Below, one piece after another: positions 12,391 through 22,679 of a stretch of 64,000 bases of DNA (positions are counted from its first letter, which is position 1; each line of letters starts with the position of its first letter). The DNA lies in assembly GCA_016870515.1 (NCBI GenBank), contig VGBL01000003.1:1-64000 (forward strand). The letters run 5' to 3'. The notes below the pieces were generated by a model. It had not been told where the DNA came from. It searched no databases and saw only the letters and a program-made list of their open reading frames with translations. The stretch is from Actinomycetota bacterium. Lineage in GTDB: Bacteria; Actinomycetota; Actinomycetes; S36-B12. The position numbers and the translations under genes are program-made.

Positions 12391-13700
12391 TCGCCCAGCT
12401 CGATGGCACCATCGAAGGGGCCGATCACCGCATAGGTGGGCTCATCGCTGAGCAGGCGCCCGGCGAGTTCGCGCACGTCGTCGTGACCGACAGCGTCGAT
12501 ACGGCCGAGCACCTCGCCGATGGACGGGATCTCGGCATAGAGGAGTTCGCCCTTCGCGATCCGGCTCATGCGCGCGCCCGTGTCTTCCTGGCCGAGCACA
12601 ACGCCGCCCTTGACCTGACCCTTGCCGCGCTGGAGTTCCTCGTCGGTCAACCCGGAGCGCATGACCTCCGCAACCGTCTCGCGGCACACTCGCACCACGT
12701 CCCTCACCTTGCCGGGCAGGCAACCGGCATGGATGCCGGTATATCCGGAGTCGCTGAAGCTGCAGACGAAGGAGTAGACGGAGTAGGCCAGGCCACGCTC
12801 CTCGCGCACGCGCTGAAACAGCCGGCTCGACATGCCAGCGCCCAGCGCTGCATTGAGCACACCGAGCGCATATCGGCGATCGTCGGTCCGCCGCAGACCG
12901 TCATACCCGATGACCAGATTGGCCTGCTCGGTCGGGCGGACCTGCAGCGCGGTCGTGCCGCGCCCCCGGGCGGCTGCCGCGCGGCTCGGCACCGAACGGT
13001 GCTCGGGCTCGGCGTTGGGGGCGTCACCGTCGAAGGCCTCGGCGACGAGCGCGACGATGTGATCGTGGTCGACAGACCCGGCCGCCGAGACGACGATGCG
13101 CGAAGGCACGTAGTTGCGCCGGTAGAACGCCCGGATCCCCCGGGGGGACAGCTCGCTGATGGTCTGCTGGCTGCCCAATATCGAACGGCCGAGCGGAGAG
13201 GAGCCGTAGTAGGTCTCCATGAAGAGGTCGTGGACGATGTCGCCGGGATCATCCTCGTTCATGGCGATCTCCTCGAGGATCACGCCTCGCTCGCTCTCGA
13301 TGTCATCCGACTGGAGGAGTCCCTGGGTCACGACGTCGCAGACCACGTCGACAGCGAGCGCCGTGTCGGTGTCGAGGACCCTGGCGTAGAAGCAGGTGTA
13401 TTCCTTCATGGTGAAGGCGTTCATCTCACCGCCCACGGCCTCGATCGCCGAGGAGATGTCCCAGGCGGAGCGACGCCGCGTGCCCTTGAAGAGCAGGTGC
13501 TCGAGGAAGTGCGCCGATCCCATCTGACGCGCAGACTCGTCTCGCGAGCCGACTCCGACCCAAACGCCGAAGGAGACCGAGCGAACGCCGGGCACGGACT
13601 CGGTGACGATGCGCAGCCCGCTGGTCAGCACCGTGCGACGCACGAGGGCCCCGTCCGCCCCCTCGAGAAGGGTGCGGGTCGAGGCCCTGTGTGCGGTCAC
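12387..13700 (-). CDS. M16 family zinc metallopeptidase
   Basis: Inverted zinc motif HFLEH (GSAHFLEHLLFKGT) and GGEMNAFTMKEYTCFYARVL; downstream of pnp as usual in actinobacteria. Confidence 0.92.
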
Positions 13701-13708
13701 GTCAGCGA

Positions 13709-15928
13709 TCAGGCGTCTGCGGTGGCCGGCTCTGCTGCAGCAGCTGCCGACTCGTCGAGCACCGGGACCAGCGAAAGCTTGCCGCGCGGATCTATCTCCT
13801 TGATCTCGACCTGCACTTTGTCGCCGACCTTCAGCACCTCTTCGACGGTCTCGAGCCGCTTCTTGCCAGGGGCCAGCTTCTTGACCTCCGAGATGTGCAA
13901 CAGGCCATCGCGACCTGGCACGAGTGACACGAAGGCCCCGAACGTCGTCGTCTTGACGACGGTGCCCAGGTAGCGCTCGCCGATCTCGGGCATCGTCGGA
14001 TTGGCGATGGCGTTGATCTTGGCTCGGGCAGCCTCGGCGGCGATGCCGTCGGAAGCCCCGATGTAGATGGTGCCGTCGTCCTCGATGGTGATGTCGGCGC
14101 CGGTGTCTTCCTGGATCTGGTTGATGATCTTGCCCTTGGGCCCGATCACCTCGCCGATCTTGTCGACCGGGATCTTCACCGAGATGATGCGCGGCGCGAA
14201 CTGCGACATCTCGCCCGGGTGGTCGATCGCCTCGCCCATGACCTCCAGAATCGTCAGGCGAGCCTCGCGCGCCTGGTCGAGAGCACCCGCCAGCACCGAG
14301 GCAGGGATGCCATCGAGCTTGGTGTCGAGCTGCAGGGCGGTGACGAAGTCCTTGGTGCCGGCAACCTTGAAGTCCATGTCGCCGAAGGCGTCTTCGGCAC
14401 CCAGGATGTCGGTGATCGCGACATATTCGGTCTTGCCGTCGATCTCGCCGCTGATGAGTCCCATGGCGATGCCGGCCACCGGCGCCTTCAGGGGCACGCC
14501 CGCTGCCATCAGCGACATCGTGGAGGCGCAGACCGAGCCCATGGACGTCGAACCGTTGGAGCCCAGCGCCTCCGACACCTGGCGGATCGCGTAGGGGAAC
14601 TCCTCGCGAGTGGGCAAGACCGGCATGAGAGCGCGCTCGGCGAGCGCGCCGTGACCGATCTCGCGACGCTTGGGCGACCCGACGCGGCCCGTCTCGCCGG
14701 TGGAGTAGGGCGGGAAATTGTAGTTGTGCATGTAGCGCTTGCGGTTCTCCGGATTGAGCGTGTCGACCTGCTGCTCCATGCGCAGCATGTTGAGGGTGGT
14801 GACTCCCAGAATCTGGGTCTCACCGCGCTCGAACAGCGCTGAGCCGTGCACGCGCGGGATGACATCGACCTCGGCCGAGAGCACGCGAATGTCGCGCGGG
14901 CCACGGCCGTCGATGCGCACCTGGTCGCGAAGTACGCGCTCGCGGACGTTCTTCTTGGTAACGCTGCGAAGTGCCGCCGAGATCTCCTTCTCGCGGCCTT
15001 CGAACTTCGGCCCGACGGCGGCCAGGACATCGGCCTTGATGGCGTCGAGGGCGGCCTCGCGCTCGGCCTTGCTCACGATCGTGAGAGCCTGAGCGACGCG
15101 CGAGCCGGCTTCCGCGTCGACAGCGGCGTAGACGTCATCGCCGTAGTCGAGGAACACCGGGAACTCCGCCACGGGCTTGGCCGCGTCAGCGGCGAGCGCC
15201 TGCTGCGCCTCGCACAGGACGCGGATGAACGGCTTTGCAGCCTCGAGGCCCGCGGCCACGACCTGCTCCGTCGGCGCCGTGGCCCCGCTCGCGACGAGGT
15301 CGATCGTGGATGTCGTGGCCTCGGCCTCGACCATCATGATCGCGACGTCGTTGTCGACGACGCGTCCGGCAACGACCATGTCGAAGACGGCGCGCTCGAG
15401 CTGAGAATGCTTGGGGAAGGCCACCCACTGCCCGTCGATCAGCGCGACGCGCACGCCGCCGATCGGCCCGGAGAAGGGCAGACCGGAGATCTGAGTGGAC
15501 GCCGAGGCCGCATTGATGGCGAGGACGTCATAGAGGTCATCGGGGTTGAGCGCGAGGACCGTGACGACGATCTGGACCTCATTGCGCAGGCCCTTCACGA
15601 AGGACGGGCGCAGAGGCCGGTCGATGAGGCGGCAGGTGAGGATCGCGTCCTCGGACGGGCGCCCCTCACGGCGGAAGAACGAGCCGGGGATGCGGCCCGC
15701 GGCGTACATGCGCTCCTCGACGTCGACCGTGAGCGGGAAGAAGTCGAACTGGTCCTTGGGCTGCTTGCCCGCGGTGGTGGCGCTGAGGACCATCGTGTCG
15801 TCGTCCAGGAAGGCAGACACGCTGCCGGCAGCCTGGCGCGCGAAGCGACCGGTCTCGAATCGGATGGTGCGGGTGCCGAAGCTTCCGTTGTCGATGACGG
15901 CCTCGGTCGTGGTGATGGAACCCTCCAC
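13709..15928 (-). CDS. pnp: Polyribonucleotide nucleotidyltransferase (PNPase)
   Basis: Full-length PNPase with RNase PH-like domains ([21 protein letters not shown]), KH domain ([16 protein letters not shown]) and S1 domain ([19 protein letters not shown]). Confidence 0.97.
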   Translation of the reverse strand: MEGSITTTEAVIDNGSFGTRTIRFETGRFARQAAGSVSAFLDDDTMVLSATTAGKQPKDQFDFFPLTVDVEERMYAAGRIPGSFFRREGRPSEDAILTCRLIDRPLRPSFVKGLRNEVQIVVTVLALNPDDLYDVLAINAASASTQISGLPFSGPIGGVRVALIDGQWVAFPKHSQLERAVFDMVVAGRVVDNDVAIMMVEAEATTSTIDLVASGATAPTEQVVAAGLEAAKPFIRVLCEAQQALAADAAKPVAEFPVFLDYGDDVYAAVDAEAGSRVAQALTIVSKAEREAALDAIKADVLAAVGPKFEGREKEISAALRSVTKKNVRERVLRDQVRIDGRGPRDIRVLSAEVDVIPRVHGSALFERGETQILGVTTLNMLRMEQQVDTLNPENRKRYMHNYNFPPYSTGETGRVGSPKRREIGHGALAERALMPVLPTREEFPYAIRQVSEALGSNGSTSMGSVCASTMSLMAAGVPLKAPVAGIAMGLISGEIDGKTEYVAITDILGAEDAFGDMDFKVAGTKDFVTALQLDTKLDGIPASVLAGALDQAREARLTILEVMGEAIDHPGEMSQFAPRIISVKIPVDKIGEVIGPKGKIINQIQEDTGADITIEDDGTIYIGASDGIAAEAARAKINAIANPTMPEIGERYLGTVVKTTTFGAFVSLVPGRDGLLHISEVKKLAPGKKRLETVEEVLKVGDKVQVEIKEIDPRGKLSLVPVLDESAAAAAEPATADA

Positions 15929-16114
15929 GGGTTACTCCTTAAAGATGCGTCGGCACGCGGCTATGCGGCAGCGAGCCTCGACGCCCTTCGCAGGACCGCG
16001 CCGGTCTTCGATCGAGGCCCACGGGTGCAAGGACCCGGAAGCCACTACCGAGGACCGACGGCGCGTCGGCGAATCAGCGTCTGTGGGTGAACTGTTCAGT
16101 TGTGAGGCGCTCGC

Positions 16115-16384
16115 CTAGCGGCGAATGCCCAATCGCTCAACGATGGCGCGGTAGCGAGCGATGTCGGTCTTCTGCAGGTACTGCAGGAGGCGACGGCGCT
16201 GGCCGACCAGGATGAGCAGCCCACGGCGCGAGTGGTGATCGTGCTTGTGCGCCTTCAAGTGCTCGGTGAGGTCGCTGATGCGGCGGGTGAGCATCGCAAC
16301 CTGGACCTCGGGGCTGCCGGTGTCCTGGGGCGATGAGCCGAATTCGGCGATGATCTGCTGCTTGGTGGCAGAGTCGAGCGACAT
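16115..16384 (-). CDS. rpsO: 30S ribosomal protein S15
   Basis: 89 aa; [37 protein letters not shown] and RRLLQYL are S15 signatures. Confidence 0.97.
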   Translation of the reverse strand: MSLDSATKQQIIAEFGSSPQDTGSPEVQVAMLTRRISDLTEHLKAHKHDHHSRRGLLILVGQRRRLLQYLQKTDIARYRAIVERLGIRR

Positions 16385-16489
16385 GGACTTCCTCTCGGGC
16401 GCGTCGGCCGGCCGGTGGCCGGTGGCCCGGGGTTGAGGGCCGTCACGAGCTCCAGGGCGCCCGCCCCGGAACCGTCAGAGCCCAGCGTA

Positions 16490-17392
16490 TCAGCCGTCGA
16501 GGAGGGCCGACGCCGCGGCGACGTCACGGGACATCTGCTCCACGAGGGCATCCACCCTAGGAAACACCTGCTGGCCGCGCAGTCTTTCGACGAATTCCAG
16601 CCCGACGTGGGTGTCGTAGAGGTCCAGGTCGTCGCGGCCGATGACATAGGCCTCCACTCGCATCTCGTGGCCGCCGAACTGGGGATTGGTGCCCACGGAG
16701 ATGGCGGCCGGCAGTCGCGTGTCATCGCCCGCCGCGAGGTAGCCGGCGTACACGCCCTCGGGCGGCACGGCCAGGCCTGGCTCGACCTCGACGTTGGCCG
16801 TCGGGTAGCCCAGTTCGCGCCCGCGTCGATCCCCTTCAATCACCGGCCCCTCAAGCCTGTGCGGACGGCCGAGCACCGCCTTGGCGCCGCGCATGTCGCC
16901 CTCCGCGATGCGGTCGCGGACATAGGTGGACGACAAGATCACCGAGCCGCGGCCGGGGATCTCCTCGGCAACGAGGTCGACGACGTCGACAGCGAAAACC
17001 AGGTCGCGGCCCAGCTCGGTCAGGGTTTCCACGTCACCCGCGGCCCTTTTGCCGAAGCGGAAGTTGCGGCCCACGATCACAACGTCGGCATTGATCCCCT
17101 CGGGGTCGCGCAGCAGGCGAGCGAACTCCGCGGGAGTCTGAGCGGCCAATTGCGGCGTGAATGGCAGGACGATCACCTCGTCGGCACCCGCGCGCTCCAA
17201 GAGGGCGATGCGCCGATCCAGGGTCGTCAGCCGTGCCGGTGCACGATCGGGCCTGAGCACGGAAACCGGGTGGGGGTCGAAGGTGACGACCACCGCGCTG
17301 CCGTCGTCGCCGGCCCTTCGCACGGCACGTCCCACGAGCCCCTGGTGCCCCCGGTGGACGCCGTCGAAGTTGCCGATGGTCGCGACGCGCAC
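16490..17392 (-). CDS. ribF: Bifunctional riboflavin kinase / FMN adenylyltransferase
   Basis: ATIGNFDGVHRGHQGLV (nucleotidyltransferase motif), STYVRDRIAEGD and GRELGYPTANVEV (riboflavin kinase motif); GTG start at 17392. Confidence 0.93.
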   Translation of the reverse strand: MRVATIGNFDGVHRGHQGLVGRAVRRAGDDGSAVVVTFDPHPVSVLRPDRAPARLTTLDRRIALLERAGADEVIVLPFTPQLAAQTPAEFARLLRDPEGINADVVIVGRNFRFGKRAAGDVETLTELGRDLVFAVDVVDLVAEEIPGRGSVILSSTYVRDRIAEGDMRGAKAVLGRPHRLEGPVIEGDRRGRELGYPTANVEVEPGLAVPPEGVYAGYLAAGDDTRLPAAISVGTNPQFGGHEMRVEAYVIGRDDLDLYDTHVGLEFVERLRGQQVFPRVDALVEQMSRDVAAASALLDG

Positions 17393-17478
17393 GTGCGAAG
17401 CCTGCCACGGAGCGCCACGTGGGAGGATGAGGCCTCCCGGGTTCGCGATCCCCGCGCCCCGGGGCACCGGGAGAAGAT

Positions 17479-18567
17479 GTGGCGGATCGCCTGCTGCTGC
17501 ACATCGGCACGCAGAAGTCGGGTACGACATACCTCCAGCGCGTCATGTCACAGCTCTCCGGCAGCCTCAAGCGCGACGGCGTCCTGTATCCCCTTCGCCT
17601 GCATGGCCGACGCGAGGTCTACAACCACGAGGCCGCCGCCTACGGACTGCTCGGCAACACCTCGTTTCCTTGGGTGGCCGAGTCCAAGGCGCGCGCGTGC
17701 GAGGGGTCGTGGGAGGGACTCACGCGCAAGGTCCGCGAATGGGACGGCACAGCGATCGTGTCGGGAGAGGCGATATCCGTCATCACCTCCGGAGCGGCCG
17801 AGCGCCTGGTCGGCTCGCTCGGGATCGCCAACACCCACGTCATCATCACGGCACGCGATCTGGGTCGCGTCCTGCCAAGCTCGTGGCAGCAGCACATTCG
17901 CAACGGGCGCTCCACGCCCTTCGCTCGCTACCTCACACAACAGGCCGAGCGCCGTGGCGATGGCGACGCCGCGCAGCGAGCGGCACGGTGGGACGCCGAT
18001 CCCGAGCAGACGTTCTGGCGTGCGTACGCCATCGGCACCCTCGTGGACCGGTGGGCTCCCCTCGCTCGCACCGTCACCGTCGTGACCGTCCCTCGCCGAG
18101 GGGCGGCGCCCCACGAGCTGTGGCACCGGTTCAGCCGCGCGCTCGACCTGGGCGGCCTCCTGCCTGAGATTCCCCCACAAATCGACGACCTCGAGGCCAA
18201 CGTCGGGCTCACCGAGCCGGAGGTCCTCGTACTGGCCGGACTCAACCGTAGGATCGACCCGGTCAAGGCAGACGATTCCGAGGTACGCCGGCTCCGCGGC
18301 CGCATCGTGCGCGAAGCGTTCGTACCGCGTGCCGACCGAGGCTCACCCGTGTCGATCCCGCGCACTTGGCTGCCGCATGTCACCGCGTGGGCGCAGCAGG
18401 ACGCCGACGTGCTGCGATCGAGCTCTGCCCTTCTGGTCGGCCCCGAGTCCGACCTGCTCGTCGACCCCGACGCACCCTCAGGGGACGGCCCTGACGCCGA
18501 CGAGGTGGCGCGCGCCGCGGGCGCAGCCATGGCCTACCTCGCCAATGTCTGCACGCGAGGCGCCTAG
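17479..18567 (+). CDS. Sulfotransferase-like P-loop protein (paralog A)
   Basis: N-terminal LLHIGTQKSGTTYLQRVM matches the 5'-phosphosulfate-binding loop; ARDLGRVLPSSWQQHIRNG is shared with the gene at 19560. Confidence 0.75.
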   Translation: MADRLLLHIGTQKSGTTYLQRVMSQLSGSLKRDGVLYPLRLHGRREVYNHEAAAYGLLGNTSFPWVAESKARACEGSWEGLTRKVREWDGTAIVSGEAISVITSGAAERLVGSLGIANTHVIITARDLGRVLPSSWQQHIRNGRSTPFARYLTQQAERRGDGDAAQRAARWDADPEQTFWRAYAIGTLVDRWAPLARTVTVVTVPRRGAAPHELWHRFSRALDLGGLLPEIPPQIDDLEANVGLTEPEVLVLAGLNRRIDPVKADDSEVRRLRGRIVREAFVPRADRGSPVSIPRTWLPHVTAWAQQDADVLRSSSALLVGPESDLLVDPDAPSGDGPDADEVARAAGAAMAYLANVCTRGA

Positions 18568-18576
18568 ACTGTTTGG

Positions 18577-19557
18577 GTGCTGCTGTTGGTATGCGGGATG
18601 CATCGTTCCGGCTCGACCCTCGTGTGGCAGATCACCCGCCAACTCGTCGACGGACAACCGGGCCTTCGAAACCCCCGTGGCGTGGAGCCCGACGCCTTTC
18701 CCGCGGCCGCGGCTGATCCCGGCGATCTCCTCCTGGCCAAGATCCACTACCGCGGGTCACTGAAGAAGGCGGACTTCCCCGATCAGGGTGTTCGCTACCT
18801 CTACACCTACCGCGATCCGCGCGACGTCGTCGCGTCACTCTTCCGCAAGGGCCGGTTCAAGCCTGGGAGTCCCAAGCGGGGCCCCAGCAAAAGCAAGCTC
18901 ATCGCTCGACGCGAGCTCAATGGCGACACGTTTTGGCGGGCCCGCAAGAACCTCTGGGTTGGCCGCTACGAGGACTTCCGCGACGACGTACCGCGGCTCA
19001 TAAGCCAGCTTGCCGACTTCCTCCAGGTGCCTGTCACCGCCGAGCGAGTCGAAGAGATTGCCGCCCTTGTCAGCCTGGAGCAACAGCAAGAACGCGTTTG
19101 GGAGTCTCGCGCCTCTGGGGTGGACCCCGACCTGCGTGTGACGGCTAATCACATCACCGATGGTCGCGAGGGCGCCTGGCGAGACACCCTCACCCCGGAG
19201 GAAGTCGCGGCCGTCGAGGCAGAGTGCGCGCCATGGTTGGTCGAGCACGGATACGACCTCGACACCCCTGTCGGCCGACGCAAGGCTGGACTCGCCAGCC
19301 CGGCAGCCACGGCCAGCGCGCGGCCCGCTCCAACGTCGGCCGCAGACGTGTCGGTGGCCGTGCTCGCCCCGTTCGCCGGCGCTGCTGGCTTCGCCTGCGT
19401 CGGCGTCCTCGTGCACAGGCGACTCCCGGGCGCAGCGCTTCTCATGTGGGCGGCGGCAGCGGCAGTGGGAGGGGCGGCGGCCTACCGCGCCGGACGAGAA
19501 GGGATCTCGCCGCGCGAGGTCGCCCAGTCACTCCTAGCGCGCGTTCGCGGCGGCTAG
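18577..19557 (+). CDS. Sulfotransferase-like protein with C-terminal hydrophobic hairpin
   Basis: LLVCGMHRSGSTLVWQ (5'-PSB-like) and LYTYRDPRDVVASLFRKG (3'-PB-like R-D-P-R-D). The C-terminus has two hydrophobic segments (VAVLAPFAGAAGFACVGVLV / AALLMWAAAAAVGGAAAY). GTG start. Confidence 0.75.
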   Translation: MLLLVCGMHRSGSTLVWQITRQLVDGQPGLRNPRGVEPDAFPAAAADPGDLLLAKIHYRGSLKKADFPDQGVRYLYTYRDPRDVVASLFRKGRFKPGSPKRGPSKSKLIARRELNGDTFWRARKNLWVGRYEDFRDDVPRLISQLADFLQVPVTAERVEEIAALVSLEQQQERVWESRASGVDPDLRVTANHITDGREGAWRDTLTPEEVAAVEAECAPWLVEHGYDLDTPVGRRKAGLASPAATASARPAPTSAADVSVAVLAPFAGAAGFACVGVLVHRRLPGAALLMWAAAAAVGGAAAYRAGREGISPREVAQSLLARVRGG

Positions 19558-19559
19558 CG

Positions 19560-20633
19560 ATGGCGCGCCGCGTCATCTTGCACATCGGACCCCGTAAGAC
19601 CGCGACCACCTACGTCCAGCGAGTACTGCAGTCGCTCGTGCGATCGCGTGAGATCCCGGCCGAGATGTACCCAGTGCGCACGCGCGACCGACTCGACCAC
19701 AACCAGGTGCCCGGCCTTATAGACCTTGTGCGTTCCGCCGGGGAGATCGGCCTGCAGGAGGATGCCTGGACGCAGCAGGACGGCTCGGATGCTCGGGCCC
19801 TGCTGAGCGCGGTCGCCGGCACCGCAGGCGACGTGATCCTCTCGGCCGAGGCCATGTCGGTGCTCCGCCCGTCAGGGGTTCAGGCGGTCGTGAGCGCCCT
19901 GGCGCCGGCGCCCGTCGACGTGATCGTCACCGCGCGCGCCCTGGATCGGGTACTGCCGAGCTCGTGGCAACAGCACATGCGCAATGGGAACTTCGAGGCC
20001 TACGACGCCTATCTCGCCCTCCGGGCGGAGGAGCGCAGCACACGGATCTACGAGACGGAGCTGTCCCGCGCATTCTGGCGCGCCTACCGCTACGGCGATC
20101 TCGTGCGTCGCTGGCAGGAGGCGGCCCGCTCGGTGTCGGTGGTGACGGTGCCTGCCGGATCATCCGATCCCGCGGTGACCTGGCGGCGCTTCCGTGCAGC
20201 CACCGGAGTCGAGGAACTCCCCTCGGATCACCCGCCGATTCCCGACGACCGCGCCAACGTCTCGCTGACCGGTGCCGAGGCATTCGCCATCTACGGCCTC
20301 AACCTCATCGCCCGTGCGGCCGGTCACGGTCGACGCGAGGTTAGGGCATGGCATCGGACCCTGATTCGGGAGGGGTGGACGGATCGCGCCGATCGCGGGA
20401 CGCGACTGGGCCTACCACCGGACATGCGTGAACCGGTGTCCTGCTGGGCCGCAGATGACCTCGCAGGTCTCCAGGCCACGAATGCGGTCGTAAACGGTGA
20501 CCTCAGGGATCTTGAAGCCGCAGACATGACGGCAGACCCCGGCCTACCCACTGCCGACGAGGTCGCAGCCGCGTCGGGAGCGGCGCTCACGCTGCTCTTC
20601 GCTCAGCACTCCGGTCAATCCGCCGACGACTAG
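19560..20633 (+). CDS. Sulfotransferase-like P-loop protein (paralog B)
   Basis: VILHIGPRKTATTYVQRVL at the N-terminus; ARALDRVLPSSWQQHMRNG and VVTVPAG shared with the gene at 17479. Confidence 0.7.
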   Translation: MARRVILHIGPRKTATTYVQRVLQSLVRSREIPAEMYPVRTRDRLDHNQVPGLIDLVRSAGEIGLQEDAWTQQDGSDARALLSAVAGTAGDVILSAEAMSVLRPSGVQAVVSALAPAPVDVIVTARALDRVLPSSWQQHMRNGNFEAYDAYLALRAEERSTRIYETELSRAFWRAYRYGDLVRRWQEAARSVSVVTVPAGSSDPAVTWRRFRAATGVEELPSDHPPIPDDRANVSLTGAEAFAIYGLNLIARAAGHGRREVRAWHRTLIREGWTDRADRGTRLGLPPDMREPVSCWAADDLAGLQATNAVVNGDLRDLEAADMTADPGLPTADEVAAASGAALTLLFAQHSGQSADD

Positions 20634-21742
20634 GGTCGACGTGCCGGCAGGGCCGCCCCCGTCGGGCCGGCCCGCGCCCACCGCTCCAACTGAGCCACGA
20701 ACGCCTCCCCGTCGTGCCGCCAGTCCGCGTTGTCGCGCACCCACTGCCGTCCGGCGTCGGCCATTGCCTGTCGTTTCTCGTCGTCCCGGTTGAGCATGGC
20801 CACAGCGTCGGCGACCGCGCCCGGATCGCCGAAGGGCACGATAACTCCGCCGCCGGAGGCTTCGGCCAGCTCGCGGGCCAGCGGGAGCGGCGTGGAGACG
20901 AAGGGCACCCCGCGCGCGAGGTATTCGATGAGCTTGGTCGGCATCGAATGGCGGTAATTGGCCTCGTCATGGAGCAGCGACAGGCCCACGGTGGCGCCCT
21001 CGATCGAGCGAAGGGCTTGAGCGTTGGCAACGTAACCGTGCCACACCACGTCGCCGCGCGCGTCGGCGTCTTGCAGCCTCTGGCGGAATACGCCGTGAGC
21101 CTCGCCCGTGATCTCCATCGTGATCTCGGGCGTAATCCTGCGACCCACCTCGATGAGGTCGTCACCGCCTCGCTGCGATGTGAGCGTGCCGACGTAGATC
21201 GCCCGGCCGCGCTCGCTGGGGCGCACGCTCTCCGGCACGATCGTGGTGTTGGCAATGATCGGGTGCGGCCGCTCGAACCTGTCGGCGTAGGCGGTCTCCG
21301 CGAGAATCAGGTGCATGCGTCGCTCCGCGAACCGCTCCAGACGTCGCACGGCCCCGGCTGCCGGGGCACGAAGAGGGCCGGGGATCCACGCCTTCATCGA
21401 GACAGCCGCGGCGGTGTCCTCGTGGACATCCCACACGATGACCGGATGGCGGATGCCGATCGACGCCGCGACGAGTTCGGGTTCATGCAGCAGGACGACG
21501 TCGTGCCTGGGCGCCTCCCGTCGCAAGACGCGTCGAGCCGCTGTGAACGCTGCCACTCGACGACGCCCGGAGGCGCGCGGGACATCGATGGTTCGCACTC
21601 CGGGTGGCGGGGCGGCTCCCGCCTGGGCGAAGGGTGCGGCGAGCGTCACGGAGTGGCCCGCCGCGAGCAGGGCGCCGATCTGCCGCTCGACCACCCGCGC
21701 ATCCAGCGGGTGCTGGACGGTCACAACGACGAGGACGCGCAC
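20630..21742 (-). CDS. GT4-type glycosyltransferase
   Basis: GT-B architecture: N-terminal HPLDARVVERQIGALLAAGHSVTLAAP; C-terminal YVGTLTSQRGGDDLIEVGRRI and MPTKLIEYLARGVPFVSTPLPLARELAE. Confidence 0.85.
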   Translation of the reverse strand: MRVLVVVTVQHPLDARVVERQIGALLAAGHSVTLAAPFAQAGAAPPPGVRTIDVPRASGRRRVAAFTAARRVLRREAPRHDVVLLHEPELVAASIGIRHPVIVWDVHEDTAAAVSMKAWIPGPLRAPAAGAVRRLERFAERRMHLILAETAYADRFERPHPIIANTTIVPESVRPSERGRAIYVGTLTSQRGGDDLIEVGRRITPEITMEITGEAHGVFRQRLQDADARGDVVWHGYVANAQALRSIEGATVGLSLLHDEANYRHSMPTKLIEYLARGVPFVSTPLPLARELAEASGGGVIVPFGDPGAVADAVAMLNRDDEKRQAMADAGRQWVRDNADWRHDGEAFVAQLERWARAGPTGAALPARRP

Positions 21743-21743
21743 G

Positions 21744-22679
21744 TCAGTCGCTGCCCAACTCCACGGCGAACTCCTCGCCCGCCTGTTCGTTGGCCTCCTT
21801 GCGCTTCTTGCGTCGTTCGCGCAGGGCCTTCTTGGTCTTCAAGCCGAATCTCTGCTCGTATTCGGTAACGACGTCGTCGGGATCACCGTCGGCGAGGATT
21901 CGGCCCTGATCGAGCCAGATGACGCGATTGCATGCCGAGCGGATCGCGCCCATCGAATGGCTCACCAGGAAGATCGTGTCGGCCTCATCTCGCAAGTGCT
22001 GAATCCGCTGACTGCTGCGCTTGACGAACTCGCCATCGCCGGTCGACAGTGCCTCGTCGATGAGGAGTATCTCGTGGGTCACCGCCGATGCGATCGCGAA
22101 CTTCAGTCGCGCGGACATACCGGATGAGTAGGTCTTCATGGGCATATGGATCGCATTACCGATGCCGCTGAATTCGACCACGCTCGAGTAGCGCTCCTTG
22201 ACCTCCGCGGGCGTGAGACCCAGCGCCAACAACCCCAGTTCGACGTTGCGCGAGCCAGGCAGCGCCTGCATGAGCGCCGAGCTCACGCCCAGCATGGTCG
22301 GCTGCCCGTCGGCATAGACCGATCCGTGGTTGGGAGGGAGTAGGCCGGCGATCGCCCGCATGAGGGTCGACTTGCCCGCGCCATTCTTGCCGATGATGCC
22401 GATCGCATCGCCTTGCCGAGCGACGAAGGAGACCCCTCGAAGCGCATGCACCTCGCGCTTGATCGACACCGGGCGGCGGGGCCGCAGCCGCAGCCACCAG
22501 CGAGCGTCCTCGGGGGGCGGGCCTTCGGGCGTCGTCCAGACCCGGTAGACGATATGGAGGTCGTCGACTACGACCTTGATCGGCGCATGTGGATCCCCCG
22601 CCTTCGGTGGCTCGACCCCCTCGAGGTCGAGGTCATCGGCGAAGTCGACGTCGTCGAAGTCGGGCTCATCCGCGGCCAT
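21744..22679 (-). CDS. Polysaccharide ABC transporter ATP-binding protein (Wzt/TagH/KpsT type)
   Basis: Walker A GKNGAGKST, signature YSSGMSARLKFA, Walker B ILLIDEALSTGD. The characteristic GxxDxEF region and ABC-2 permease partner indicate a glycan exporter. Confidence 0.9.
   Translation of the reverse strand: MAADEPDFDDVDFADDLDLEGVEPPKAGDPHAPIKVVVDDLHIVYRVWTTPEGPPPEDARWWLRLRPRRPVSIKREVHALRGVSFVARQGDAIGIIGKNGAGKSTLMRAIAGLLPPNHGSVYADGQPTMLGVSSALMQALPGSRNVELGLLALGLTPAEVKERYSSVVEFSGIGNAIHMPMKTYSSGMSARLKFAIASAVTHEILLIDEALSTGDGEFVKRSSQRIQHLRDEADTIFLVSHSMGAIRSACNRVIWLDQGRILADGDPDDVVTEYEQRFGLKTKKALRERRKKRKEANEQAGEEFAVELGSD

Noticed and set aside
14846-16090. 414-aa plus-strand ORF opposite pnp
   Set aside because: Antisense shadow of PNPase.
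16415-18085. 556-aa plus-strand ORF spanning ribF and the first sulfotransferase-like gene
   Set aside because: Antisense to ribF and out of frame with the sulfotransferase-like gene; low-complexity Arg/Ser composition.
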